Shown here piece after piece: positions 8,059 to 15,356 of a DNA stretch of 64,000 bases (the first letter of the stretch is position 1; every line of letters begins with the position of its first letter). The DNA is from Streptomyces smyrnaeus (lineage in GTDB: Bacteria > Actinomycetota > Actinomycetes > Streptomycetales > Streptomycetaceae): positions 539,164 through 603,163 of the forward strand of contig NZ_JAFFZM010000002.1 of the NCBI RefSeq assembly GCF_017676345.1, read 5' to 3'. The notes beneath the pieces are model-generated. The model ran no database searches, was not told the origin of the DNA, and saw only the letters and a program-made list of their open reading frames with translations. Position numbers and translations under genes: made by a program.

Positions 8059-8904
8059 TCAGAAGGGGCGGAAGGGGGAGGTCGGGCGCCGCCGGTTGTT
8101 GAACCAGACGAACCCGGCTGTCGCCGCGGCGGCTCCCACCGCGACGGCTGTCAGCGCAAGCGCCGGGCGGGACGGCATCGAGAGCGACGGGATGCGCTGC
8201 TTGAGCCGGACGGGCCGGGAGAACGTCAGCACCGGCCAGTCCCGGGTGAGTGCTTCCTTGCGCAGCGCCCGGTCCGGATTGACGGCGTGCGGGTTGCCGA
8301 CGGCCTCCAGCATCGGCAGGTCCGTGACCGAGTCGCTGTAGGCGTAGCAGCGCGCAAGGTCGTACCCCTCGGACTCCGCCAGCTCCCGGATGGCCTCCGC
8401 CTTGGTCGGGCCGTAGGCGTAGTACTCGATCTCCCCGGTGAAGCGGCCCTCCTCGACGACCATCCGGGTGGCGACCACGCGGTCGGCGCCGATCATCCGG
8501 CCGATCGGTTCGACCACCTCGGCGCCCGAGGACGAGACGATCACCACGTCACGCCCTGCCAGGTGGTGCTTCTCGATGAGGGAGGCCGCCTCGTCGTAGA
8601 TGATCGGGTCGATCAGGTCGTGGATGGTCTCCGCGACGATCTCCCTGACCTGCTCGACGTCCCAGCCGCGGGCCAGCCCGGACAGGTACTCGCGCATCCG
8701 CTCCATCTGGTCGTGATCGGCACCTCCGAGGAGATATACGAACTGCGCGTAGGCAGTCCGCAGCACTGCGCGGCGATTGATCAAGCCACCTTGGTAGAAG
8801 GACTTGCCGAAGGTGAGCGTGCTCGACTTCGCAATGACCGTCTTGTCCAGATCGAAGAAGGCGGCTGTCCGAGGCATCGCGAGATTTTCCACGTCTCTGA
8901 GCAT
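8059..8904 (-). CDS. HAD-IB family phosphatase with C-terminal membrane anchor
   Basis: Predicted 281 residues. The HAD signature AFFDLDKT gives nucleophile D18 and acid D20; VVIVSSSG is motif II, and YSDSVTDLPML is the Mg-binding motif III-IV. The family includes SerB-like phosphoserine phosphatases and lysophosphatidate-type phosphatases. The C-terminus has a hydrophobic segment (ALALTAVAVGAAAATAGFVW) and a basic tail, so it is probably membrane-tethered. Starts at 8904 (ATG) and 8877 (ATG before PRTAAFFD) are both possible; neither has a strong ribosome site. By position it matches SCO3558, annotated as a morphological-differentiation protein. Substrate unknown. Confidence 0.82.
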   Translation of the reverse strand: MLRDVENLAMPRTAAFFDLDKTVIAKSSTLTFGKSFYQGGLINRRAVLRTAYAQFVYLLGGADHDQMERMREYLSGLARGWDVEQVREIVAETIHDLIDPIIYDEAASLIEKHHLAGRDVVIVSSSGAEVVEPIGRMIGADRVVATRMVVEEGRFTGEIEYYAYGPTKAEAIRELAESEGYDLARCYAYSDSVTDLPMLEAVGNPHAVNPDRALRKEALTRDWPVLTFSRPVRLKQRIPSLSMPSRPALALTAVAVGAAAATAGFVWFNNRRRPTSPFRPF

Positions 8905-8970
8905 AGGCGCCCACCATTCGGCGTAAGCTGGGGCGCGTGGGTTTGCCTGAGAAGGCTCTCGGGTACACCA

Positions 8971-9126
8971 TGGAAGTCACGGATCGTTCGCGACCGTGCT
9001 AACCCGGCCCGACTCCTCCCCCCCCGAGTCGGCCGTGGGGACGACCCCCGCTCTCCCCCCCGGCGGGGGTCGTCGCATGTCCGGAGGGCTTTTTCCGCCT
9101 CGGTCCGCAGGGACCGGGGCTTTTTT
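8971..9126 (+). ncRNA. 6C RNA (small RNA with two C-rich hairpin loops)
   Basis: Two successive hairpins each present a run of seven or more cytosines in the loop: 9009-9031 (CCGACTC/GAGTCGG, loop CTCCCCCCC) and 9039-9074 (12-bp perfect stem, loop with TCTCCCCCCC). This is the defining structure of the actinobacterial 6C RNA family. A 5' hairpin with a TTCG loop (8978-8998) and a U-tract terminator (9097-9126) complete the transcript. In mycobacteria the homologue (B11) also lies between the ssd and HAD genes. C-rich loops can pair with GGAGG ribosome sites, so a post-transcriptional role is expected. A weak promoter TTTGCC-N16-TACACC ends at 8969; the 5' end is approximate. Confidence 0.8.
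9097..9126 (+). terminator. Intrinsic terminator of the 6C RNA
   Basis: A 10-bp stem (9097-9106 with 9111-9120, one G-U pair) around a GCAG loop is followed at once by TTTTTT (9121-9126). This is an unusually canonical terminator for this genome. Confidence 0.85.
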
Positions 9127-9357
9127 GATCTTCCAGTACCGGACTCCCCGATTCCTCCAAGCTGTAACAGAGTGTAATCGAAGGGCTGCTCTCCGATAGT
9201 CACTGGTTTGGGTGAGCGAGTTATTCACAGACTCAGGGTTGTCCACAGATTTCGACCATGATCCACAAGTTTTTCCGGTTCGCTGCACCGTGAATCCCGT
9301 CGGCGTCCGCAGCCGTTTGCGGTCGCGAGTGCCCAACTGACGGGGAGGGTCCGGAGC

Positions 9358-10575
9358 ATGGCCGAAAACATTCTGATTGTCACCGAGGACGAGGAACTTC
9401 TCGATGACCTACTGCGACTGTGCGCAGCCGCCGGGACGGAGCCACAAGTCGCGCACGGCGGCCCGACGAGCCGGGCGGGGTGGGCGGCCTGGAGCGGCGC
9501 TGCCTCCTGGGAGCGGGCACCCCTGGTGCTCGTCGGCGACGACTGCGCCGGCGCCACCGGCTTCGGCGACGCCCCAGGCCCCGGACACGCCCCGGGCCCT
9601 GCACACACCTCTGCCCCCGGCGACGCCCCCGGCTCCGGACGCGACGGCACGGCGAGCGCGGGTGGAGCGGTGCCCAGGCGGCCGGGGGTGCTGCTGGTGG
9701 GACGGGACTGGGACGACCCCGGCGTATGGGAGCGCGGCGTCCGCGTCGGCGCCGAGAGCGTCGTCCTGCTGCCCGACGCGGAGAACTGGCTGACCGGCCG
9801 CATCGCCGATGCCCTGGAAGGAGTCGGTCAGGCGGCGCTGACGGTCGGGGTCGTCGGCGGGCGGGGCGGAGCCGGAGCCTCCACGCTGGCCTGCGCCCTG
9901 GCGCTCACCGCAGCACGCGCCGGAGAACGCACCACGCTCATCGACGCCGATCCGCTCGGCGGCGGCCTGGACATCCTGCTGGGCGCGGAGCGGACACAGG
10001 GCATGCGCTGGCCGGACTTCGTGGAGTCCCGGGGCCGGGTCGGCGGCGCGGCTCTTGCCGAGTCCCTGCCGCGCTCGCACGACCTGAGCGTGCTCAGCTG
10101 GGACCGGAGCGATTGTGCCCTGGTCCCCGCCGACGCGATGAAGTCGGTGCTCTCCGCCGCGCGGCGGCACGGCGGCGTGGTCGTCGTCGACCTCCCCCGA
10201 CAGGTGGACGAGACCGTCGCGGAAGCCCTGGTGCAACTCGACCTCGGGCTGGCCGTCGTCCCGGCCGAGCTGCGCGCCGTCGCAGCGGCGCACCGGGTGG
10301 CGGCCCGGACGCAACTGGTGGTCCGCGATCTGCGGGCAGTCGTGCGTCCCCCCGGCGGCCCGCAGGAAGCCCGCGGCCACGGCTCCGGGCTGGACGACGC
10401 GGAGGTCGCCGGTCTTCTCGGACTGCCACTGGCCGGGGAACTGCCCTGGGAGCGCGGCCTGCTGGAGGACATCGACCGGGGCAGGCCGCCCGGCTCCGCG
10501 AAGGGCGGCGCGCTGGCCCGCTTCTGCGGCGGGTTCTGGGAGCGCGTACTCAGCGGGGGAGGGGTGGCGGCGTGA
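9358..10575 (+). CDS. ssd: Septum-site-determining / CpaE-like protein of the tad locus
   Basis: Predicted 405 residues. The N-terminal part (1-145) resembles a receiver-like domain with an Ala/Pro/Gly-rich insert, as in CpaE. The ATPase-like part starts near 160 with VGVVGGRGGAGASTLACAL, where the deviant Walker A has lost both lysines (R169 and A174). It continues with TTLIDADPLGGGLDILLG and VVVDLPRQVDETV. In tad systems CpaE-type proteins place the pilus or division machinery; the mycobacterial relative Ssd affects septation. It is the first gene of the tad operon (GTGA overlap with tadA). Nucleotide binding is doubtful because of the missing lysines. Confidence 0.8.
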   Translation: MAENILIVTEDEELLDDLLRLCAAAGTEPQVAHGGPTSRAGWAAWSGAASWERAPLVLVGDDCAGATGFGDAPGPGHAPGPAHTSAPGDAPGSGRDGTASAGGAVPRRPGVLLVGRDWDDPGVWERGVRVGAESVVLLPDAENWLTGRIADALEGVGQAALTVGVVGGRGGAGASTLACALALTAARAGERTTLIDADPLGGGLDILLGAERTQGMRWPDFVESRGRVGGAALAESLPRSHDLSVLSWDRSDCALVPADAMKSVLSAARRHGGVVVVDLPRQVDETVAEALVQLDLGLAVVPAELRAVAAAHRVAARTQLVVRDLRAVVRPPGGPQEARGHGSGLDDAEVAGLLGLPLAGELPWERGLLEDIDRGRPPGSAKGGALARFCGGFWERVLSGGGVAA

Positions 10576-12011
10576 CCGGGGTGGACAAGAGCTTGCGGGG
10601 CGCCGTCAGGGTGCCGGGCGCGGCGCCGCCGTCCACCGACACCGCCGGAGCGGGCGCTCGGCTGCTGGATTCGGTGCGGCGCAGCCTCGCCGAGGCCGGA
10701 GCCGAACCGACCCCGGCGCGGGTGGCGGCCGCACTGCGGGCACAGGGCCGGCTGATGGGAGACAGCGCGGTGCTGGGCGTCGTCGAAGCTCTGCGTTCCG
10801 AACTCGTCGGAGCCGGCCCGCTGGAACCACTGCTGGCGGACCCGGAGGTCACCGACGTGCTGGTGACCGCTCCCGACCAGGTATGGGTCGACAGGGGGCG
10901 CGGCCTGGAGCTCACCCGGGTGCGTTTTCCCGACGCCGCCGCCATCCGCAGACTCGCGCAGCGGCTGGCGACCTCGGCAGGACGTCGGCTCGACGACGCC
11001 CGCCCCTGGGTCGACGCCCGACTCCCGGACGGCACCCGGCTGCACGCGGTGCTGCCTCCGGTGGCGGTGGGCTCCACCTGTCTGTCCCTGCGGGTGGTGC
11101 GCCCCCGGGCGTTCGGCCTGGACGAACTCGTCGCCGCGGGGACGGTGCCACCCGGCGGAGAGCGGCTGCTGCGGGCCGTGCTGGACGCCCGGCTCTCCTT
11201 CGTCGTCAGCGGCGGAACGGGCTGTGGCAAGACCACACTGCTGTCCACCCTGCTGGGGCTGGTCGGCCCGGATGAACGCATCGTCCTCGCCGAGGACTCG
11301 GCGGAGCTGCGCCCCGACCACCCCCATGTGGTGCGACTGGAGGCACGCCCGGCCAACCAGGAGGGCGTGGGCCGGGTGGAACTGCGCGACCTGGTACGGC
11401 AGGCGCTGCGCATGCGGCCCGACAGGCTCGTCGTGGGAGAGGTACGGGGGCCGGAAGTGACGGACTTGCTGGCTGCTTTGAACACCGGTCATGAGGGCGG
11501 CTGCGGCACCGTGCACGCGAACGCCGCCACCGATGTCCCGGCCCGGCTCGAGGCCCTGGGCAGCACCGCGGGACTCGACAGGGCGGCGCTGCACAGCCAG
11601 TTGGCGGCCGCGCTGGATGTGATCGTGCATCTGGTCCGGGGACGCGACGGCACCCGCCGGATCGCACAGATCCATGTGCTGGAGCGGGATGCCGCCGGGC
11701 TGGTGACGACGGTACCGGCCGCCGTGTGGAGCGGCCCGCACGACCGTCGGAGCGCAGCCGCAGCGAGCGGATTCGTACCCGAACGAGGCTGGCGGCAACT
11801 GGAAGAGCTGTGCGCACGGCGCCACGCCGACGACGGCGGGGGGAGTGTGCTCCCTCCGAACGACGGCACCACCGGCGACTCCACCCACGGCGGCACCGAC
11901 AGGCGGTCGCCTGCGGTCGTGGCAGGAGAGTCGGCCCGTGCACGGAGCGGTGCGGCAGCGGGGCCGTGGCAGCGGTGGGCAGCGGCGCCATCTCAAAGGA
12001 GCGTTCGATGA
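10572..12011 (+). CDS. tadA: TadA/CpaF-type secretion ATPase
   Basis: Predicted 479 residues, GTG start overlapping the ssd stop (GTGA). It has the N-terminal domain ELVGAGPLEPLLADPEVTDV typical of CpaF, Walker A SGGTGCGKTT (about 213-222), the Asp box with LAEDSAEL, Walker B-like RLVVGEVRGPEVTDLL and the His box TGHEGGCGTVHAN. It is the hexameric cytoplasmic motor that drives assembly of Flp pili. The C-terminal 60 residues are low-complexity and probably disordered. It reads into tadB by an ATGA overlap. Confidence 0.92.
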   Translation: MTGVDKSLRGAVRVPGAAPPSTDTAGAGARLLDSVRRSLAEAGAEPTPARVAAALRAQGRLMGDSAVLGVVEALRSELVGAGPLEPLLADPEVTDVLVTAPDQVWVDRGRGLELTRVRFPDAAAIRRLAQRLATSAGRRLDDARPWVDARLPDGTRLHAVLPPVAVGSTCLSLRVVRPRAFGLDELVAAGTVPPGGERLLRAVLDARLSFVVSGGTGCGKTTLLSTLLGLVGPDERIVLAEDSAELRPDHPHVVRLEARPANQEGVGRVELRDLVRQALRMRPDRLVVGEVRGPEVTDLLAALNTGHEGGCGTVHANAATDVPARLEALGSTAGLDRAALHSQLAAALDVIVHLVRGRDGTRRIAQIHVLERDAAGLVTTVPAAVWSGPHDRRSAAAASGFVPERGWRQLEELCARRHADDGGGSVLPPNDGTTGDSTHGGTDRRSPAVVAGESARARSGAAAGPWQRWAAAPSQRSVR

Positions 12012-13066
12012 CGGGGGCGACCGGCGGACCGGCTGGGACGGAGCCTGCTGTGGCATACGCCGCGTACGCGGCAATGGTGTGCGCGGGGGCGGCGGCCTGG
12101 TTGATGACGGGACGGCAGAACGGAGCGCGGCGGGCCAGGCTGTTGCTCGCGGGCGGAGGAGAGGCAGCGGCACGACGGTCGGCCTTCGAGCCGCCCCGCT
12201 GGTGGCGGCAGGCCACTGCGGCGGCGCGTCGCCGCCTGGGCGAGCGGGCCGGTCCCGAGTGGTGGTGCCTGCCGGCAGGAGTCCTGGTGGCACTGCTGGG
12301 GCGGTCGTGGATCCCGCTGTTGGCCGCGCTGGCCGCTGTTCCCCTGGTACGCAGCCGACTGCGGCGGCGCGCCGCCGACCGGGCGGCGCAGGAGCGCGAA
12401 GGAGCCGTGGTGGAGCTGTGTGCGGCAGCGGCGGGGGAACTGCGAGCGGGACGGCAGCCCGACGGCGCGCTGCTGGCAGTCGACCGCACCGTGGTGTGGC
12501 GCTTCGGGGACGAGGGCGCAGCGGTTCTGGCCGCGGCCCGGTTCGGCGGTGACGTACCCGGGGCGCTACGGCAGGCGGCACTGCTGCCCGGCGCCGAAGG
12601 GCTGGCCGGGGCAGCAGCCTGCTGGCAGGTGGCGGTCGAAGGCGGGGCGGGGCTGGCCGAGGGGCTGGAGAAGGTGGCCGCAGCAGTGCGCGCCCGAGGG
12701 GAGCAGCGCGAAGAGTTGCGCACACAACTGGCCGGTCCCCGCTCCACCGCACTGGTGCTCGCGCTGCTGCCCGTCTTCGGACTGGCCATGGGCGCGGCCA
12801 TGGAGGCCGATCCGTTGTGGATCCTGCTGCACACCCCTGCCGGTTTCCTCTGTCTGACGGTCGGACTGTTGCTGGAGTGGGCCGGGCTGCTCTGGGTCGC
12901 CCGCATCGTGCGCTCCGCCGAAGGCGCCGAGGAACCCGGAAGGACGAGCGAGGCGAAGCCGACGGACCACGGCGCGAAACCGACGAGGGACGGGGCGGCA
13001 CCGACGAAGGGCGGGATGGCGCCGACGGAGCGAGCGGCGGGCCCGACGGGGAGTTGGTCGGGGTGA
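12008..13066 (+). CDS. tadB: TadB-like inner-membrane platform protein
   Basis: Predicted 352 residues with ATG overlapping the tadA stop and AAAGGAG nine bases upstream. An N-terminal membrane segment, a central pair (LPAGVLVALLGRSWIPLLAALAAV), and C-terminal segments (ALVLALLPVFGLAMGAAM; LCLTVGLLLEWAGLLWVARI) flank a cytoplasmic helical domain of the GspF fold. It forms the membrane base against which TadA works. The last 50 residues are a hydrophilic repeat of KPT, APT and GPT-type triplets, probably dispensable. Confidence 0.82.
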   Translation: MTGATGGPAGTEPAVAYAAYAAMVCAGAAAWLMTGRQNGARRARLLLAGGGEAAARRSAFEPPRWWRQATAAARRRLGERAGPEWWCLPAGVLVALLGRSWIPLLAALAAVPLVRSRLRRRAADRAAQEREGAVVELCAAAAGELRAGRQPDGALLAVDRTVVWRFGDEGAAVLAAARFGGDVPGALRQAALLPGAEGLAGAAACWQVAVEGGAGLAEGLEKVAAAVRARGEQREELRTQLAGPRSTALVLALLPVFGLAMGAAMEADPLWILLHTPAGFLCLTVGLLLEWAGLLWVARIVRSAEGAEEPGRTSEAKPTDHGAKPTRDGAAPTKGGMAPTERAAGPTGSWSG

Positions 13067-13917
13067 GTGTCGGGTGGGCGGAGGTTGTCCCCAGGGTGTG
13101 GATGTGGGGCCCGACCGTAACGGCGGTGCTGGCGACGGCCTGGTGCGTGCGGGGAGTTGTGGAGGTGGTCCAGCGGGAGAAGGCAGTACGCCGGCGAGCG
13201 CATCTGTTGTGCGGTCCGGCGAGGGACGCCGCGAGGGGAAGCGTGGTGGCGGGGGAGCCACCGGGCCGGGGCCGCCGGTGGGCGGCCGGACGGAAGTGGG
13301 AGGCAGCGCTGGGGGCGAGGCGGGTGCGGGAGGGCGCGGGCGTCGCTGGTGCCGGGGTGCTGGGGGTGTTGTTGATCGGCGGCCCGGTGGGGTGGGTGAT
13401 GGGCGGCGCGGCTGCCTGGGGCACCTGGCGATGGCTGCGGCGGCAGGCCGATGCGGAGGACACCCGGAGCGCGGCGGAGCGGGCCGCCGAGGCGCAGCTG
13501 CCGCTGGCCGCGGAGCTGATGGCCGCCTGCCTTGCGGCGGGTGCCGGCCCGGAACGTGCGGCGGAGGCTGTCGGGGGCTCGCTGGGAGGCCCGTTGGGAG
13601 ATCGGCTGGCGCGGGCCGCGACGGAGCTGCGGCTGGGAGCCGAACCGGCGCTGGTGTGGGGCCGGTTCGCGGAACGGCCGTGGGGGGTGCAGTTCGCCCG
13701 GTGCATGGAGCGGGCGGGGGTGGCCGGGGTGCCGGCGGTGGAGTCCGTGACCCGGCTGGCGGCCGAGCTGCGCGGCAGCCGGGCGCGGGCCGCCGGCAGC
13801 CGCGCGCGACGGGCGGCGGTGCTGGTCACCGGGCCGCTGGGGCTGTGCTTCCTGCCGGCGTTCCTGACGGTCGGTGTGGTGCCCGTACTGCTGGGGCTCG
13901 CACGGTCGCTGTGGTGA
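13063..13917 (+). CDS. tadC: TadC-like inner-membrane platform protein
   Basis: Predicted 284 residues, second GspF-fold protein of the pair. The GTG at 13063 overlaps the tadB stop (GTGA). Hydrophobic segments occur near the N-terminus (TVTAVLATAWCVRGVVEVV), centrally (GVAGAGVLGVLLIGGPVGWV) and at the end (LVTGPLGLCFLPAFLTVGVV). The helical core ELMAACLAAGAGPERAAEAV is typical of TadC. It works with TadB as the platform for pilus assembly. Confidence 0.8.
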   Translation: MSVGWAEVVPRVWMWGPTVTAVLATAWCVRGVVEVVQREKAVRRRAHLLCGPARDAARGSVVAGEPPGRGRRWAAGRKWEAALGARRVREGAGVAGAGVLGVLLIGGPVGWVMGGAAAWGTWRWLRRQADAEDTRSAAERAAEAQLPLAAELMAACLAAGAGPERAAEAVGGSLGGPLGDRLARAATELRLGAEPALVWGRFAERPWGVQFARCMERAGVAGVPAVESVTRLAAELRGSRARAAGSRARRAAVLVTGPLGLCFLPAFLTVGVVPVLLGLARSLW

Positions 13918-14034
13918 GCCCGCCGGAAGAACGCCGGAACCAGAACGGCAGCAGACGCCGGCGGACCGACAGCAGATCAGCAGAAGAGCGGCAGAAGAGT
14001 CGGCGGCGGAGCCGGGTGCGAAGTGAGGAAGGAC

Positions 14035-14250
14035 ATGGCGGTGTTGGGGAAGATGCGGCGGCGGTTGCGGGAGAGGGCCCGGGCGGTACGGAGGGCTTGC
14101 GGGGACAGGGGGATGAGTACGGCGGAGTACGCGATGGGCACGCTCGCGGCAGTCGCCTTGGCCGCGGTGCTCTACAAGGTCGTCAACAGCGGCCCGGTGG
14201 GTGCCGAGTTGCAGGGGCTCGTCGAGCGGGCACTCCGTGCGCCGTTCTGA
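14035..14250 (+). CDS. flp: Flp-type pilin (DUF4244 family)
   Basis: Predicted 71 residues. After a basic N-terminus it has RGMSTAEYAMGTLAAVALA: a prepilin site G-x4-E-Y followed by a hydrophobic helix, the hallmark of Flp major pilins. The mature subunit would be about 45 residues. I chose ATG 14035 because GAGG lies six bases upstream; an in-frame GTG at 14023 is an alternative. No prepilin peptidase gene is nearby, so it must be processed by one encoded elsewhere. Confidence 0.8.
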   Translation: MAVLGKMRRRLRERARAVRRACGDRGMSTAEYAMGTLAAVALAAVLYKVVNSGPVGAELQGLVERALRAPF

Positions 14251-14737
14251 GCGGACCGTGGCTGGCGACGTCGGCCCCGGCAACGTCGACCCCGGCAACG
14301 TCGACCCCGGCGACGTAGGCCCCGGAGACGTGGGCCGGGGCCTGGGCCGGGACGCGAGGCGGGGCGAACGGTTACGGGGGAGCGATCCGTGCGCGGGCTA
14401 TGTGACGGCCGAGGCGGCCGTGGTGATTCCGGCACTGGTGCTGCTGGTGGCCGGGCTGCTGTGGGGGCTGATGGCCGCGGTGTCGCGAATCCAGTGTGTG
14501 GACGCCGCGCGGGCCGGGGCCCGGGTGGCGGCGCGGGGCGAGCCCGAGGGTGCCGTGGCGCGAGCTGTGCGGTCGGTGGGGCCGCCCGGTGCCCGGGTGG
14601 AGATGACGAGGGAGGGCGAACTGGTGAGGGTCGCGGTGCGGGCGAGAACGGTCGGCCCGGGGCCGCTGTCGGTGGAGCTGCGGTCGGAGGCGGTCGCCTT
14701 GAACGAGAGGAGGGCAGGGGGTGGCGAGGCTCCGTAG
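14237..14737 (+). CDS. tadE: TadE-like minor pilin
   Basis: About 166 residues from GTG 14237; GTG 14258 is an alternative. After a repetitive Gly/Asp/Val/Pro leader (encoded by a 15-bp repeat), GYVTAEAAVVIPALVLLVAG gives a prepilin-like site with Glu at +5 and a transmembrane helix. The remaining soluble part is a small domain typical of TadE. It would be a minor pilus component. It overlaps the pilin gene by a few bases and the next gene by 17 bases, showing tight coupling. Confidence 0.7.
   Translation: MRRSERTVAGDVGPGNVDPGNVDPGDVGPGDVGRGLGRDARRGERLRGSDPCAGYVTAEAAVVIPALVLLVAGLLWGLMAAVSRIQCVDAARAGARVAARGEPEGAVARAVRSVGPPGARVEMTREGELVRVAVRARTVGPGPLSVELRSEAVALNERRAGGGEAP
14266..14340 (+). repeat. 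Five tandem 15-bp repeats in the 5' part of tadE
   Basis: The units CGACGTCGGCCCCGG, CAACGTCGACCCCGG (twice), CGACGTAGGCCCCGG and a degenerate fifth follow head to tail. The 15-bp period keeps the reading frame and would encode repeated (D/N)V(D/G)PG blocks just before the prepilin site. Confidence 0.85.
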
Positions 14738-15356
14738 CGACCGGGGGTCGGCCTCGGTGTGGGCGGCGCTGAGCGTGGTGGTGCTGTGCGGGGTGTTCGC
14801 GGCGGTGCTGGGGTTCGGCCAGGCGGTGTATGTACGGCACCGGGCGGGTGCCGTCGCCGACCTGGCGGCGCTCGCGGCCGCCGAGCGGGCGGCGGCGGGC
14901 CCGGCACGGGCCTGCGCGGCGGCGCGCCGGGTGGCGCGGGCACAGGATGCGCGGGTGGCCCGGTGCGCGGTCCGGGGAGAGGTCGCGGACCTGGACGCGG
15001 GGGTGCGCTGGGGCCCGTACAGCTCACGGGTCCGGTCCCGCGCGGGCCCGGCCGACGACCCGCGTGACCCTCCGTCCCAGCGGGGCGACGGCTCGGAAGG
15101 CGAGTTCGGGGACGGTTCGGCCGGGGTGGAGGAGGGACGTCAGATGGCGGAGCGGAGAAGTTCGGTGAGGAGCCGGATGGCGCCGCGCTTGTGGAGCGGG
15201 TCGTTGGCGTTGCCGCACTTGGGCGACTGGATGCAGGAGGGGCAGCCCGCCTCGCACTCGCAGGCGGCGATGGCGTCGCGGGTGGCGGTCAACCACGCAC
15301 GGGCGGTGTGGAAGGCCCGTTCGGCGAAGCCGGCCCCGCCGGGCTGGCCGTCGTAG
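14721..15356 (+). CDS. TadG-like secreted/pseudopilin protein, overrunning into the helicase gene
   Basis: GTG 14721 with GGAGGG upstream. The N-terminus RLRSDRGSASVWAALSVVVL matches the Rv3654c-type family of tad loci: a short basic leader and one hydrophobic helix. The Glu at +5 of true pilins is Trp here. The recognisable domain ends by about residue 100. The frame has no stop there and runs on to 15356, so its last 217 bases lie antisense to the convergent helicase gene and encode unrelated-looking sequence. This could be a true readthrough extension, a lost stop, or a frameshift. Confidence 0.65.
   Translation: MARLRSDRGSASVWAALSVVVLCGVFAAVLGFGQAVYVRHRAGAVADLAALAAAERAAAGPARACAAARRVARAQDARVARCAVRGEVADLDAGVRWGPYSSRVRSRAGPADDPRDPPSQRGDGSEGEFGDGSAGVEEGRQMAERRSSVRSRMAPRLWSGSLALPHLGDWMQEGQPASHSQAAMASRVAVNHARAVWKARSAKPAPPGWPS

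Noticed and set aside
9828..13829. Very long reverse-strand open frame (1333 codons) opposite the tad genes
   Set aside because: Pro/Arg/Ala/Ser-rich translation with no domains; typical antisense shadow in high-GC DNA. The forward genes have full motifs and overlapping starts.
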